Assembly (NCBI RefSeq): GCF_030464885.1
Contig: NZ_JALPRJ010000012.1
Span: forward strand, 1-64,000
DNA: 64,000 nt
Source of the DNA: Caballeronia sp. SEWSISQ10-4 2
GTDB lineage: Bacteria > Pseudomonadota > Gammaproteobacteria > Burkholderiales > Burkholderiaceae
Direction: 5' to 3'
The position numbers and the translations under genes are program-made. The notes under the pieces are model-generated. The model was given only the letters and a program-made list of their open reading frames with translations. It was not told the origin of the DNA and did not search any database. This document shows, piece by piece, positions 33,136 through 41,812 of this stretch; within the stretch, counting starts at the first letter, position 1, and each line of letters begins with the position of its first letter.

Positions 33136-34356
33136 CTAGCTTCTTTTCGCTGGCGGAGTCTGCACGACCGGAGCGGCCGCTCGAAGAATGTCGTCGCGCA
33201 CGCGCGTGCGGGGCGGATAGATGCGCTCGCAGTTGATCAGCCGCTTGGTATGTTTTGCCTGGTCACCCTGAGAAACAAGATGCCTGTCCCAACCTTCCGT
33301 GTACACCGCGCCCCATGGGCCAAGGTCGAGAATGGTCGTGTACCAGTCAATGCGCAGCGGCAGCATCTCAAGGCCCAACAGATCGCAAACGGCATTGTGG
33401 CCGGCATAACGCCCCATCGGCCGGCTGTGCTGACACGACATGACAGATGGGTGCTCGCCATCAACAAGAAGCCGTGCGCAATCCCCAGCGGCGAACACGC
33501 CACGTAGCGTCTTGACGCGCAGGAACGTGTCGACTGGAAGCCGCCCTAGGCCGTCAAGCGTGACCGGAAACTGTTCAGTCAGAGAGTTCGCCCGCATTCC
33601 GCCGCACCAAATGACAGTAGATGCGTCAATCCGATCGCCATTTCCGAGCACGACGCCACCGCCGTCCACCGCTTTCAACTCCACGTTGGGCATCAGTTCG
33701 ACGCCAAGTTCTTTCATCGCAAATTCGATCACGGGTTGTGCACCACTCATTTCCTGCCCGATCTTCGCTGTACGGTCCGCGAGGATGACACGAATGACAT
33801 CGCGCTCCCTGTCACCAACGATGCTGCGCAGTCTGGACGGGAGTTCAGCCGCTACCTCTACGCCGGTAAGACCCGCGCCTACGACGACTACCGTATGGCG
33901 GCCCGCCGTTGCCGGGATGGAAGATAACGCGGACATGTGCTGCTGAAGTCTTCTTGCACCCTCATAGGTGTCTACGTCGAAAGTATGTTCCGCCAGCCCT
34001 GGTATGGCGGGACGGACGAGCTTGCTGCCTGGCGCGATAACAAGCCGGTCATATTCAAGTGACTCCGTTCCAGTCTGCGTGTTGATGGTTACGTTGCCCT
34101 TGTTGACGTCTACGCCGGATACGACGCCTTCAATCCAGTTCACACCTGCCGGGCCGAGAACATCGGATAGAGGTACCAGGGTTTCATCGAGGTTCGTCTC
34201 GTAGTTCCGCACCCGGATACTGTGATGGTTACTGGCATTGACTGTGACCACCTCGACCTGGTCGCTGGGTATGCGTAGTTCGTCAAGTTTTCGTGCCGCG
34301 CCGAGCGCGCTCCATAGTCCGGCAAAGCCGGCGCCAATCACCACAATTCGCTTCAC
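33136..34356 (-). CDS. NDH-2-like FAD-dependent pyridine-nucleotide oxidoreductase
   Basis: A 406-residue flavoprotein with two dinucleotide folds (VVIGAGFAGLWSAL; VVVVGAGLTGVEVA) and the second FAD contact GVFAAGDCARLL. It matches type II NADH dehydrogenases, but I see no C-terminal membrane anchor, so it could be a soluble quinone or other acceptor reductase. The start is GTG at 34356 with GGAGG upstream. It is 160 nt downstream of the MerR gene on the same strand. Confidence 0.88.
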   Translation of the reverse strand: MKRIVVIGAGFAGLWSALGAARKLDELRIPSDQVEVVTVNASNHHSIRVRNYETNLDETLVPLSDVLGPAGVNWIEGVVSGVDVNKGNVTINTQTGTESLEYDRLVIAPGSKLVRPAIPGLAEHTFDVDTYEGARRLQQHMSALSSIPATAGRHTVVVVGAGLTGVEVAAELPSRLRSIVGDRERDVIRVILADRTAKIGQEMSGAQPVIEFAMKELGVELMPNVELKAVDGGGVVLGNGDRIDASTVIWCGGMRANSLTEQFPVTLDGLGRLPVDTFLRVKTLRGVFAAGDCARLLVDGEHPSVMSCQHSRPMGRYAGHNAVCDLLGLEMLPLRIDWYTTILDLGPWGAVYTEGWDRHLVSQGDQAKHTKRLINCERIYPPRTRVRDDILRAAAPVVQTPPAKRS

Positions 34357-34517
34357 GGTTGCCTCCGGTCAGACGATTTCAATGCGGTCGGTGCATCTAC
34401 TCAGCGAACACAGAATGCAGTTTCGGCCAACTACTCAGCTACTGCCTGTAAATCTACGGACTTTCAGCCAGACTGCCACGACGTCGCCCGTCCCGAAGGC
34501 AATTGATGCTCCCGGAA

Positions 34518-34955
34518 CTAGTCCCTTGGCAGTTGCGAAGCCCTCTTCCTTCGCGCGCCAATAGCCCCAGACGCGGCGGCCCTCACGATACGACGGAAGG
34601 TAGGGCATTCCATGTGGCTCGGTGCGGGGCAAGCAGCGGCGTGCCGCAGGCCGTCGCGCATGGCGCTCAGTTTGCGGATCGTCCTGTCCAGCTCCTCCGC
34701 CTTGGCCACGAGCATCTGCCGGTCAACGCGCGGCTGCCCTTCCGGCGCGAACATCGGCGCAATCTCATCGAGCGAGAAGCCGGCGGCGCGCCCCAGCGCG
34801 ATCAGCGCCAGCCGGTCCAGCACGCCTGCATCGAACTGGCGACGCAACCCTCGCCTGCCGCTGGAGGCGATCAGCCCCTTCTCCTCGTAGAACCGCAGCG
34901 TCGATGCGGGAACGCCGGATCGCTGCGCCACCTCGGCGATGTCTAGCTTGATCAC
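34518..34955 (-). CDS. MerR-family transcriptional regulator
   Basis: A 145-residue MerR protein with IAEVAQRSGVPASTLRFYEEKGLI as the winged helix, a RRQFDAGVLDRLALI second wing, and a long dimerisation helix. Cys109 and Cys117 (ACPAPSHMECPTF) could be metal- or redox-sensing; the four-cysteine iron-sulfur motif of SoxR is absent. It is divergent from the methyltransferase gene at 35031 and its probable operator lies within a 19-bp-spacer promoter at 34959-34991. Confidence 0.92.
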   Translation of the reverse strand: MIKLDIAEVAQRSGVPASTLRFYEEKGLIASSGRRGLRRQFDAGVLDRLALIALGRAAGFSLDEIAPMFAPEGQPRVDRQMLVAKAEELDRTIRKLSAMRDGLRHAAACPAPSHMECPTFRRIVRAAASGAIGARRKRASQLPRD

Positions 34956-34958
34956 CTC

Positions 34959-34991
34959 TTGACCTCAAGTCGACTTGAACTTGCATAGTGT
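34959..34991 (+). promoter_or_regulatory. MerR-type promoter with dyad in a long spacer
   Basis: TTGACC (34959-34964) as -35 and CATAGT (34984-34989) as -10 leave a 19-bp spacer, the distorted spacing activated by MerR proteins. The spacer contains the perfect 14-bp palindrome TCAAGTCGACTTGA (34965-34978), very like a SoxR box. It should drive the methyltransferase gene under the divergent MerR protein. Confidence 0.75.
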
Positions 34992-35030
34992 AGCTTCCGC
35001 TCCCCAAGGGGCAAGCACAGGACAACGGCC

Positions 35031-35897
35031 ATGGATGTCAATCATCAGACCGAAAGCGAGCAGACGGCGCTTTGGAACGGCAGCGCCGGACACGCCTGGG
35101 TGGCGGCGCAGGAGGTGCTCGACCAGATGTTGAAGCCCTTTGAAGACCTGCTCGTCGAGATGATTTGCGCCGGATCCGGACATCGGGTGCTAGACGTCGG
35201 CTGTGGCACGGGCAGCACGACGCTGGCCGTGGCGCGGCGGCTCGGCGCGAAGGGTCATTGCACCGGCGCCGATATTTCCGCCCCGATGATCGCCGCCGCC
35301 CAGGCACGCGCCGAACGGGAAGACTCGACGGCAAGCTTCATCCGTGCCGACGCGCAGACCCATGCCTTCGAGCCGGCGAGCTTCGACAAGATCATGTCGC
35401 GCTTCGGCGTCATGTTCTTCGATAACCCTGTCCTGGCCTTCACAAACCTGCGGCGCGCCGCCAGGGAAGGCGCCGAACTGCGCTGCATCGCCTGGCGGAG
35501 TGCCGCGGACAATCCGTTCATGACCACCGCCGAGCGCGCCGCCGCGCCGCTGCTGCCGAATCTGCCAGGCCGTCGGCCGGGCGCGCCGGGGCAGTTCTCC
35601 TTCGCTGACCGGCAGCGGGTGTCTTCCATCCTGGAACAGAGCGGCTGGGCCGAGATCGACATCAGGCCGCTCAATGTGAGCTGCAGCCTGCCCGAGAAGG
35701 AGTTGGTCGGCTACTTCACCCAGCTCGGCCCCGTCGGTCTGATCCTTCAAGCGACGGACGAACGGACGCGCACGCAAGTCATCGAAACCGTCCGCAGCGC
35801 CTTTGATCCCTATGTGCACGGAACCGAAGTTCGCTACACCGCTGCATGCTGGATGGTCAGCGCCCGGGTGCCGTCTGCGCCGGCTGCGTCAGCTTGA
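35031..35897 (+). CDS. SAM-dependent class I methyltransferase
   Basis: A 288-residue Rossmann-fold methyltransferase. Motif I reads HRVLDVGCGTGSTTL, followed by the acidic Asp of the second strand (GADIS) and an Asp-Lys-Ile-Met-Ser-Arg-Phe-Gly motif IV region. The substrate cannot be told; small-molecule methylation is more likely than protein or nucleic acid. It is the sole target of the divergent MerR gene. Confidence 0.9.
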   Translation: MDVNHQTESEQTALWNGSAGHAWVAAQEVLDQMLKPFEDLLVEMICAGSGHRVLDVGCGTGSTTLAVARRLGAKGHCTGADISAPMIAAAQARAEREDSTASFIRADAQTHAFEPASFDKIMSRFGVMFFDNPVLAFTNLRRAAREGAELRCIAWRSAADNPFMTTAERAAAPLLPNLPGRRPGAPGQFSFADRQRVSSILEQSGWAEIDIRPLNVSCSLPEKELVGYFTQLGPVGLILQATDERTRTQVIETVRSAFDPYVHGTEVRYTAACWMVSARVPSAPAASA

Positions 35898-35961
35898 CAT
35901 GCGACCGCAGCGCATCTGTCCGGCGGCTAACCATGTAGGACTCCCCGTGATGTCCGTCGCG

Positions 35962-36549
35962 CTATTCGCTACTGCACTTCAGGAAGGCCGGATGAGTCAC
36001 CATCGCGCGAGTGTTTTCCAGGATCACTTGCGTGAGCTCAGGGCTGTCCACCGCGCGGGCCATGTTTACCGCGCCCACGATTGCCGTCAGGATGGCAGTG
36101 GCTCTTGCGGTGGCCGCCCTGCCTCCACCAAGCGCCTGGGCAATCTGCTCCACGTTCTTCTCGAAGTAACCGGCAATAACCTGGCGCGCTGCAGGTCCGG
36201 CGTACCGGGCTTCGCCCGCTAGCGCACAGATCCCGCACCCGTCACCGAGATTCTCGATGTGCTCCGGGTTGAGCCAGACATCCGCGATCTCAGCCACCGA
36301 CGGCTTCTTCTTGACGCGGAAGAGTTGATCTATGCCCGCCTGGCCATGCTGCATCATCCGGTCGACGGCTTCCGCAAGCATGGCTTCACGCGATGCGAAG
36401 TGCGCATAAAAAGCGCCCTTGGTAAGTCCTGCGCTTTGCATGGAGTCCGCAACACTGACGCTGTCCAGGCCGTGCTCGCTGATTTGCCGTGCCGCGGCAT
36501 CGAGAATTCGCTCCCTGCTGCGCGCCTTGTCTGCCTGCGAATATCCCAC
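35962..36549 (-). CDS. TetR-family transcriptional repressor
   Basis: A 195-residue TetR protein with RILDAAARQISEHGLDSVSVADSMQSAGLTKGAFYAHFASRE. This QacR/AcrR-like pattern with a Cys-rich GDGCGICALAGE segment is common in regulators of electrophile-responsive enzymes. It is divergent from the oxidoreductase gene at 36748, and the inverted repeat ATTGCGA/TCGCAAT at 36576-36596 between them is its probable operator. Confidence 0.92.
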   Translation of the reverse strand: MGYSQADKARSRERILDAAARQISEHGLDSVSVADSMQSAGLTKGAFYAHFASREAMLAEAVDRMMQHGQAGIDQLFRVKKKPSVAEIADVWLNPEHIENLGDGCGICALAGEARYAGPAARQVIAGYFEKNVEQIAQALGGGRAATARATAILTAIVGAVNMARAVDSPELTQVILENTRAMVTHPAFLKCSSE

Positions 36550-36570
36550 GATCCCTCACGAAGAAATAGC

Positions 36571-36599
36571 TTGACATTGCGAAGTACGATCGCAATACT
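36571..36599 (+). promoter_or_regulatory. Promoter overlapped by TetR operator
   Basis: TTGACA (36571-36576), 17 nt, then AATACT (36594-36599). The inverted repeat ATTGCGA (36576-36582) / TCGCAAT (36590-36596) fills the spacer. A related half-site, TTACGATCG, lies just beyond near 36610. A bound TetR dimer would block the promoter of the oxidoreductase gene. Confidence 0.65.
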
Positions 36600-36747
36600 A
36601 ATTCTGAATTACGATCGACCTCCAGATTATAGCTCAAACAGAGCGAAGTCTGGCGTGGGTCTGCACACCTCAATTGGGGAGATATTTTAAGTAGTTAGTA
36701 TTCCAAACATTAACCCACTCAGGCGTCTATCGAAGAGGAGCTTCATC

Positions 36748-37716
36748 ATGAAAGCCGTCGTACTTACCGCATATGGCGACCCTGCAACAGGACTTGAATT
36801 CCGTGAATTACCCGAACCCGCCAGTCCGGGCACGGGACAAGTGCTGGTCGGGGTCGAATATGCCCCAGTCAACTTCAGCGACATTCTCGTCGCGCAGGGC
36901 TTGTACCCGCTGCATCCCGAATTGCCATCCGTTATTGGTAACGAGGGTGCGGGGCGTGTGCTGGAGGTCGGCACTGGAGTCGACAACGTCAGGGTCGGCG
37001 ACCGCGTGGCTCTCCCGATGGGCAGCTTTACCTGGCGCGAAAGAATGGTCGTCGATGCAGAAGGCATGGTCGCGCTTCCTGCCGACGCCGACCCCCAGCA
37101 GTTGGCGATGCTTAGCATCAACCCGCCCACCGCGCTTCTGTTGCTCGAGACATACGTGCAGTTGCAGCCGGATGACTGGATTGTAATCAACGCGGCCAAC
37201 TCGGCCATATCGCGCTGGATAGTCAGTTTCGCAAAGCAAAAAGGTGTGAAGACTATCGGTTTGGTGCGCCGCGCCGAAGCTATGAGTGCCGCACGGGAAG
37301 CGGGATGCGAGCTAGTCTTGCTGGACGACGATAACGCGCCCAAGAAGATAGTCGAGGCGCTGGGCAAAGAGCGCCTGCAGCTTGTGCTGGATGCTGTCAG
37401 CGGCGAGGCTGCCGGCCGCCTGGCCAAGCTGCTGGGGCCTGGCGGCACCCTCGTGTCGTACGCGGCCCAAAGCTTTTCGCCCATGGTGGTTAGCCCGCTC
37501 GAGGTCATCTTCAATGACCTGACCATTCGCGGCTTTTCATTAGGGAATCCAGCCTTTGCCGGACAAATTCCCAGCGCCATCATGCAGGCGGCAACGATGG
37601 TGGCATCGGGGGAAATCGCAGTTCCAGTAGCCGCGACATATCGGCTTGAGGAAATCGGCGCTGCAATCGCCCATCAGGCGAGAGGCGGAAAAGTTCTTCT
37701 GAAAATTGGGGACTAG
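36748..37716 (+). CDS. MDR-superfamily NADPH oxidoreductase (enoyl/quinone reductase-like)
   Basis: A 322-residue medium-chain dehydrogenase/reductase without the zinc-ligand pattern of alcohol dehydrogenases. It resembles 2-enoyl thioester reductase or quinone oxidoreductase: VNFSDILVAQGLYPLHPELPSVIGNEGAGRV, then the NINPPTALLLL and IVINAANSAISRWIVSFAKQKG Rossmann region. It should reduce an activated double bond or quinone with NADPH. GAGGAG precedes the ATG. It is followed by an NTF2-like gene 164 nt downstream and is probably repressed by the divergent TetR protein. Confidence 0.9.
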   Translation: MKAVVLTAYGDPATGLEFRELPEPASPGTGQVLVGVEYAPVNFSDILVAQGLYPLHPELPSVIGNEGAGRVLEVGTGVDNVRVGDRVALPMGSFTWRERMVVDAEGMVALPADADPQQLAMLSINPPTALLLLETYVQLQPDDWIVINAANSAISRWIVSFAKQKGVKTIGLVRRAEAMSAAREAGCELVLLDDDNAPKKIVEALGKERLQLVLDAVSGEAAGRLAKLLGPGGTLVSYAAQSFSPMVVSPLEVIFNDLTIRGFSLGNPAFAGQIPSAIMQAATMVASGEIAVPVAATYRLEEIGAAIAHQARGGKVLLKIGD

Positions 37717-37880
37717 GTGCAACGTACGAGGCCCTGGCCCGAAGGTCCCGCAGCCCGCTACCACGTCGGAAAACAGGCGACCTGATTTACCGGGTGACGG
37801 CGTTTCATTGCCATCCTTCTTGGCACTCATCGATGCAGCAGCTCTAGCTGGATCCAGCAATCAATTCCAGGAGAACGAAA

Positions 37881-38279
37881 ATGACGACCATTCAAGAGCA
37901 GAACAAAGCCTTTGTTCAGGAAGCCTTCGACACGCTGTTTAACAAGCGTGACTACACCGCAGCAGAGCGGTTTTGGTCGGCGAACTATATCCAGCACAGT
38001 GCGCATATTCCTCCGGGCCGCGAAGGACTCTTCAATCTGGTTAAGTCCGTGCCCGACACGCTCCGCTACGACAACGCGTTGATCGTCGCCGAGGGTGACC
38101 ATGTTCTGCTGCACGGCCGCTTCTCCGGCATGGGAGCACCCGCTAACTTGATCGTCGTCGATATCCTGCGTATCGAAAACGGCAAGCTGGCCGAACATTG
38201 GGACGTCATTCAGGACGAAGCCACCAAGGAAAGCTCAAAAAGCGGGCTGCCGATGTTCGGTTCAAGCTTTCCGGCTTGA
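37881..38279 (+). CDS. NTF2-like / SnoaL-like small protein, paralogue of 9959-10354
   Basis: A 132-residue NTF2-fold protein (FDTLFNKRDYTAAERFWSANY, PGREGLFNLV, LAEHWDVIQDEATKESSKSGLPMF). AGGAG lies 7 nt before the ATG. It is clearly a paralogue of the protein at 9959-10354. Both lie next to ene- or quinone-reductase genes, which suggests a shared role with the reduction of unsaturated carbonyl compounds (inference). Confidence 0.87.
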   Translation: MTTIQEQNKAFVQEAFDTLFNKRDYTAAERFWSANYIQHSAHIPPGREGLFNLVKSVPDTLRYDNALIVAEGDHVLLHGRFSGMGAPANLIVVDILRIENGKLAEHWDVIQDEATKESSKSGLPMFGSSFPA

Positions 38280-38389
38280 GAAGATACGCGCCATGCCGGT
38301 CACAGCCGCTTCGTCGAAGATCCGGCTTTCCGGGCCACTATCGATGCCGCGGGTGGACTGGTCTTTTGAACCGTGCACGAAGAACGGAC

Positions 38390-39304
38390 TTACATCGATG
38401 CCGGCGTCGTGACTCGTTGCAACATCGTCATCGGGCCGAGTGTCCTGATAGCTCTCATCTGTGCTTCGTCCCGAACGAAGAGGGATCCCGCAAACCCCAA
38501 CGCGTTGACCGAGACTCCCTCGACATGCTCCATGGACCTCGGCACGAGCAGCATCCATCCGGTGGTGACCAGCAGGTTATACGGCGCCGACTGCTGCGGT
38601 TCGCCATTGACATCGATCGCGCGCAAACCGACTGCATCGAGTAAGGCGCGGTAGCGGTCGAATGCGCTGCGTGCCATCTCCAGCGGACGCGTTGCGACCA
38701 GCGGATCCAACCGGACGAACGCATGCGGAAAAGGCAGCCCGGGAACGGTACCGACGAGCCCGTCCATGCGTGCAGCAGCAAGGAGCGGCTCGATCGGCAA
38801 CGGCGGGCCTGATTCGTCGAGCGGCAAGGGCACGATCTGTAGATGTTTATGGCGTTGACTCGCGCCGGCGGCCGGGCCGCCATTGTAGAAACCGAGGCCA
38901 TCGAACTGCGTTATGCAGTTGAACAGCGCTTCAAAGTCCGCCAGATTGAGCAATGCCTCCTGCAGTTCAAAGCGACGCGTGACGATCAGGAGATGATGGT
39001 CGATGACGTTGAACTTGTTGAGCAGGACGATGTGGGTCCCGGAGATATCGGCGACAAAAAGGTCCGGGGCGTAAGGAAGGAAAGGATCAGCCCGGCGACT
39101 GTTCGCCGCCTTGGCCATACGCATTTGTTGGTCCTCATCCTTGCGGACAAGACTCGAGACCTGGCGGATGAGGAAACGCACGCCACCATCTTCGATCGTC
39201 GTGCGGATTGTCTCGATAGGAAGCAGTGCGCCACAATCCAGCGCATGCGCCGTTTGACGGAGTACCGCGGGCCACAAGGTGCCGCTAATGTCAGGTGGAC
39301 TCAT
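38390..39304 (-). CDS. Ap4A phosphorylase-like ATP adenylyltransferase
   Basis: A 304-residue HIT-related protein. The segment GASQRHKHLQIVPL contains the His-x-His-x-Gln catalytic triad region of Ap4A phosphorylases, and the preceding DHHLLIVTRRFELQ and NGGPAAG parts agree. It would phosphorolyse diadenosine tetraphosphate to ATP (or ADP) plus ADP, or use related nucleotides. The ATG at 39304 (MSPPDISG) was chosen because the sequence further upstream lacks family-like character; no good ribosome site is visible, so the start is uncertain. Confidence 0.85.
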   Translation of the reverse strand: MSPPDISGTLWPAVLRQTAHALDCGALLPIETIRTTIEDGGVRFLIRQVSSLVRKDEDQQMRMAKAANSRRADPFLPYAPDLFVADISGTHIVLLNKFNVIDHHLLIVTRRFELQEALLNLADFEALFNCITQFDGLGFYNGGPAAGASQRHKHLQIVPLPLDESGPPLPIEPLLAAARMDGLVGTVPGLPFPHAFVRLDPLVATRPLEMARSAFDRYRALLDAVGLRAIDVNGEPQQSAPYNLLVTTGWMLLVPRSMEHVEGVSVNALGFAGSLFVRDEAQMRAIRTLGPMTMLQRVTTPASM

Positions 39305-39410
39305 CAGCCAGCGCCGGTCGTCAGTCGATGACGGAAGGCATGCATTGACGCTCCATCGTGACTCCTCTTGCCAAAAGTAGTGTGGCGCAGCTTCGTTGCA
39401 ACGCACCAAG

Positions 39411-39848
39411 TTATTGCGCCGATACCTTGAACACCGGGTTGAAGGGTGTGCCTTCAAGGTGGTGCTTGAGTTGGCGTATCAGGCATCCCCAGGTCGTATT
39501 GCGTTCCGCCACCGCTTTCGCCGCTGAGTGTTCGTCTGCGTGCAGGAAAGAGACTTTCGTCTTGCTGGCGTCAACCGCAGCCAGTTCGAAACTGATCGTG
39601 GTGCCAACCCAGTCGGGTGGCCCGCCGACGCAGGACCACGCCAGCCGGTGCGGCGGATCCAGCTCGTCAATGCGCATGCGAAAGACAACGCTGCGTTCCA
39701 TGAAGCCAAATTCGGCCATGCCGCCGGGACGCGCTTCGACAACACTGTCTTCGGTCCACCACGCCCTCAGGCCTTCCTGCGTGGTGAGCGCGGCGAAGAC
39801 ATGTTCAGCCGGTGCCTCGATCGTGATCTGATGGTGGAGATCGGTCAT
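39411..39848 (-). CDS. SRPBCC / AHSA1-like START-fold protein
   Basis: A 145-residue protein of the AHSA1/polyketide-cyclase-like helix-grip group: HHQITIEAPAEHVFAALTTQEGLRAWWTEDSV, followed by PHRLAWSCVGGP and the C-terminal WGCLIRQLKHHLEGT helix. It binds a hydrophobic ligand in its cavity; no enzyme activity is assigned. GGAGG lies 5 nt before the ATG at 39848; the longer frame to 39992 is not supported. It precedes the Ap4A phosphorylase-like gene by about 106 nt on the same strand. Confidence 0.85.
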   Translation of the reverse strand: MTDLHHQITIEAPAEHVFAALTTQEGLRAWWTEDSVVEARPGGMAEFGFMERSVVFRMRIDELDPPHRLAWSCVGGPPDWVGTTISFELAAVDASKTKVSFLHADEHSAAKAVAERNTTWGCLIRQLKHHLEGTPFNPVFKVSAQ

Positions 39849-40076
39849 CGCTACCTCCGATTGCGGCTTGCTGATCTGACGTCGCCCCTGCAAACGGGGG
39901 CTGCCATTTCCGCGGCGTGGAGCTTTCTTTATACACTCAACCGAAGTCAACCCGCTTCTGCCCTTCAACCAGTTTGAGTAACTCATGGGCAAGCGAGCCG
40001 GACACAGCTGAAGCCGATCAATAGTCGGCTGTCCATGTTCACGAGAAAGGATTGCGTCAATTCGGCCGCTCAGCGC

Positions 40077-40544
40077 TCATGCCCCGGTTTGGACTGACTT
40101 GATGAGATTGTTGCGCAGCGTCACGATCGCCTTCTGCACTTTCGCGAACTCGTCCGGCGCCAGGCCAGTCGCCTCGACGAGGTCCATGTTCAGGCCTTTT
40201 TCGCGCAGCCGCCGGCCGCTTTTCGTAAGGCTGACCAGCACCTGACGCTCGTCTTCGGGATCGCGCTGCCTTTCCAGATAACCCATTGCCTCGAGCTTTT
40301 TCAGCATCGGCGTGAGCGTGTTGGATTCGAGAAACAGCTTCTCGCCCAGACCGCTAACGGTCTGGTTGTCTTCCTCCCACAGCGCAATGATCGTGACGTA
40401 TTGCGTATAGGTGAGCCCAAGCTCCTCGAGGATCGGTTTGTATGCCTTGCCGAACGCCAGGTTCGTGGAATAGACCGCAAAGCACAGGAAGTCGGAGAGC
40501 GTCACGTTCGCGGGCGCCGGTTGGTCCGTGGATTTCATCTGCAT
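40077..40544 (-). CDS. ohrR: OhrR-type MarR-family organic peroxide sensor
   Basis: A 155-residue MarR protein of the OhrR branch. The peroxide-sensing Cys21 lies in SDFLCFAVYS and the winged-helix is QTVSGLGEKLFLESNTLTPMLKKLEAMG. No second Cys is present, so it belongs to the one-Cys type, which is oxidised to a mixed disulfide or sulfenamide. It should repress ohr and itself until an organic hydroperoxide oxidises the Cys. A perfect 12-bp palindrome matching the sites before ohr lies at 40587-40598. Confidence 0.9.
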   Translation of the reverse strand: MQMKSTDQPAPANVTLSDFLCFAVYSTNLAFGKAYKPILEELGLTYTQYVTIIALWEEDNQTVSGLGEKLFLESNTLTPMLKKLEAMGYLERQRDPEDERQVLVSLTKSGRRLREKGLNMDLVEATGLAPDEFAKVQKAIVTLRNNLIKSVQTGA

Positions 40545-40586
40545 CCTCTTTGGCTAAAGATTGATATCTCGCAAGAAAAATTATAT

Positions 40587-40598
40587 ATCGCATGCGAT
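40587..40598. promoter_or_regulatory. OhrR operator upstream of ohrR
   Basis: ATCGCATGCGAT, a perfect 12-bp palindrome, occurs within TATATCGCATGCGATTGTA about 43 nt before the ohrR start. The same sequence is repeated upstream of ohr at 41566-41579, tying the two genes to one regulator. Confidence 0.75.
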
Positions 40599-40731
40599 TG
40601 TATCGCGATGGAGTGAACCCTAGACTGCCGCCGCGTAGAGCGCAAGGCCAGGTTAATTTCAACCCGATGCCGTGACCGACGCGCATCAGAAGCATGATGC
40701 GCGACGGCCCAGCGACGGGGGGATGCGCGAT

Positions 40732-41013
40732 CTAGCGATGTGCGAAGAGGCTGTCGCCGTTGTCGCGCAACGGCACGGCGGCACGGCTCCCCGCCTGGGA
40801 GTGGCCGGCGACTACACCGCCATACGCCTCTTGCGAGCTAGCAGCGCCGTCGCGCTCGGCGGCGAGGGATTGCACGCTCTGACCGCGTTGCGACACCGGG
40901 GCCCCAACCGAGGGCTTGTAAAAGGGGGCCGGGCCATAGCCGCTGGCGAACGCGGGAGCGGCGGCGGAAGCCGAAAATGCGACGAGCAATGCAACGATGA
41001 GTTTGGTCTTCAT
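40732..41013 (-). CDS. Small secreted protein of unknown function
   Basis: A 93-residue protein with a clear signal peptide (MKTKLIVALLVAFSASAAAPAFA) followed by a short Gly/Ser/Pro-rich tail. It resembles the many small periplasmic DUF4148-like proteins of Burkholderia but I cannot assign it firmly. It lies between ohr and ohrR on the same strand, which suggests induction with them during peroxide stress (inference). A weak AGAGAA ribosome site precedes the ATG. Confidence 0.65.
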   Translation of the reverse strand: MKTKLIVALLVAFSASAAAPAFASGYGPAPFYKPSVGAPVSQRGQSVQSLAAERDGAASSQEAYGGVVAGHSQAGSRAAVPLRDNGDSLFAHR

Positions 41014-41063
41014 GATGAAATTTCTCTAAAAAATGTTCAATGAGAGGCACGTGTCTTGCCGGA

Positions 41064-41510
41064 TCACGCCGTGACGACGTTCAGGGCGACGTCGATGTTT
41101 CCGTGCACAGCTTTCGAGTACGGGCAGATTTGATGGGCCGAGCGCGCGATCGCCTCGGCGACGTCCTGCGCCAGGCCCGGCACGCGGACGGTGAACTGGG
41201 CGCCGAGGAACCATCCGGGACCGGTCTGGCCCACGTCTACCTGGATATCCACGGAAGAGTCAGGCGGCAGCGTGACCTTCTTCAGCGAGGCCGCGATCCC
41301 GAGCGCGCTGATATAACAGGCCGACCAGGCGCCCGCAAACAACTGCTCGGCGGTCGGGTGCGGCTCGGCGGCGATGAACTCGTGGTTTTCACCGCCGGGC
41401 GCCGACAACTTGATGTCGACGACACCGTGATCGCCACGCTGGGCGCTCGGGTCGGGGTTGACCGTGGTGTGGGTCTTGCCCGAAAAGATGACTTTTTCGA
41501 TCTTGGCCAT
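41064..41510 (-). CDS. ohr: Organic hydroperoxide resistance protein (OsmC/Ohr family)
   Basis: A 148-residue Ohr-family thiol peroxidase. The two catalytic Cys are in WSACYISAL (Cys61) and HQICPYSKAVHGNIDV (Cys125). It reduces organic hydroperoxides with lipoylated partner proteins. AAGGA precedes the ATG at 41510. The OhrR palindromes at 41551-41636 lie directly upstream, so it is expected to be induced by organic peroxide. Confidence 0.95.
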   Translation of the reverse strand: MAKIEKVIFSGKTHTTVNPDPSAQRGDHGVVDIKLSAPGGENHEFIAAEPHPTAEQLFAGAWSACYISALGIAASLKKVTLPPDSSVDIQVDVGQTGPGWFLGAQFTVRVPGLAQDVAEAIARSAHQICPYSKAVHGNIDVALNVVTA

Positions 41511-41550
41511 GATGGATTCCTTGATGAATAAGAGGTGTTGATTGGATTTA

Positions 41551-41636
41551 AATCGCATGCGCTTAAATCGCATGCGATTCATGATGCACAAAGAAATAAG
41601 TGATATCAATCGTATAAGACTTAATCGCATACGATT
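41551..41636. promoter_or_regulatory. Cluster of OhrR-type operators upstream of ohr
   Basis: AATCGCATGCGATT occurs perfectly at 41566-41579 and with one change at 41551-41564; a variant AATCGCATACGATT is at 41623-41636, and a weaker copy (AATCGTAT...) starts at 41608. The 14-bp palindrome is shared with the site before ohrR at 40587. Several boxes suggest cooperative repression. The remaining part of 41511-41812 shows no gene. Confidence 0.75.
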
Positions 41637-41812
41637 TTTAATAGAAACGAATGATGATCCAGCGATGACCCCGCGATGACCCATTACGCATCGACGCGCG
41701 CAACCCAGCGCTACAACCAGCATTCAAGGGGATTCCAACTTGAAGAGATTGAACGCATCTCCCTATAGGGCGCGTGCGTTTCTTCGATGCCGGCAGTTGG
41801 CCGTAACACGCT

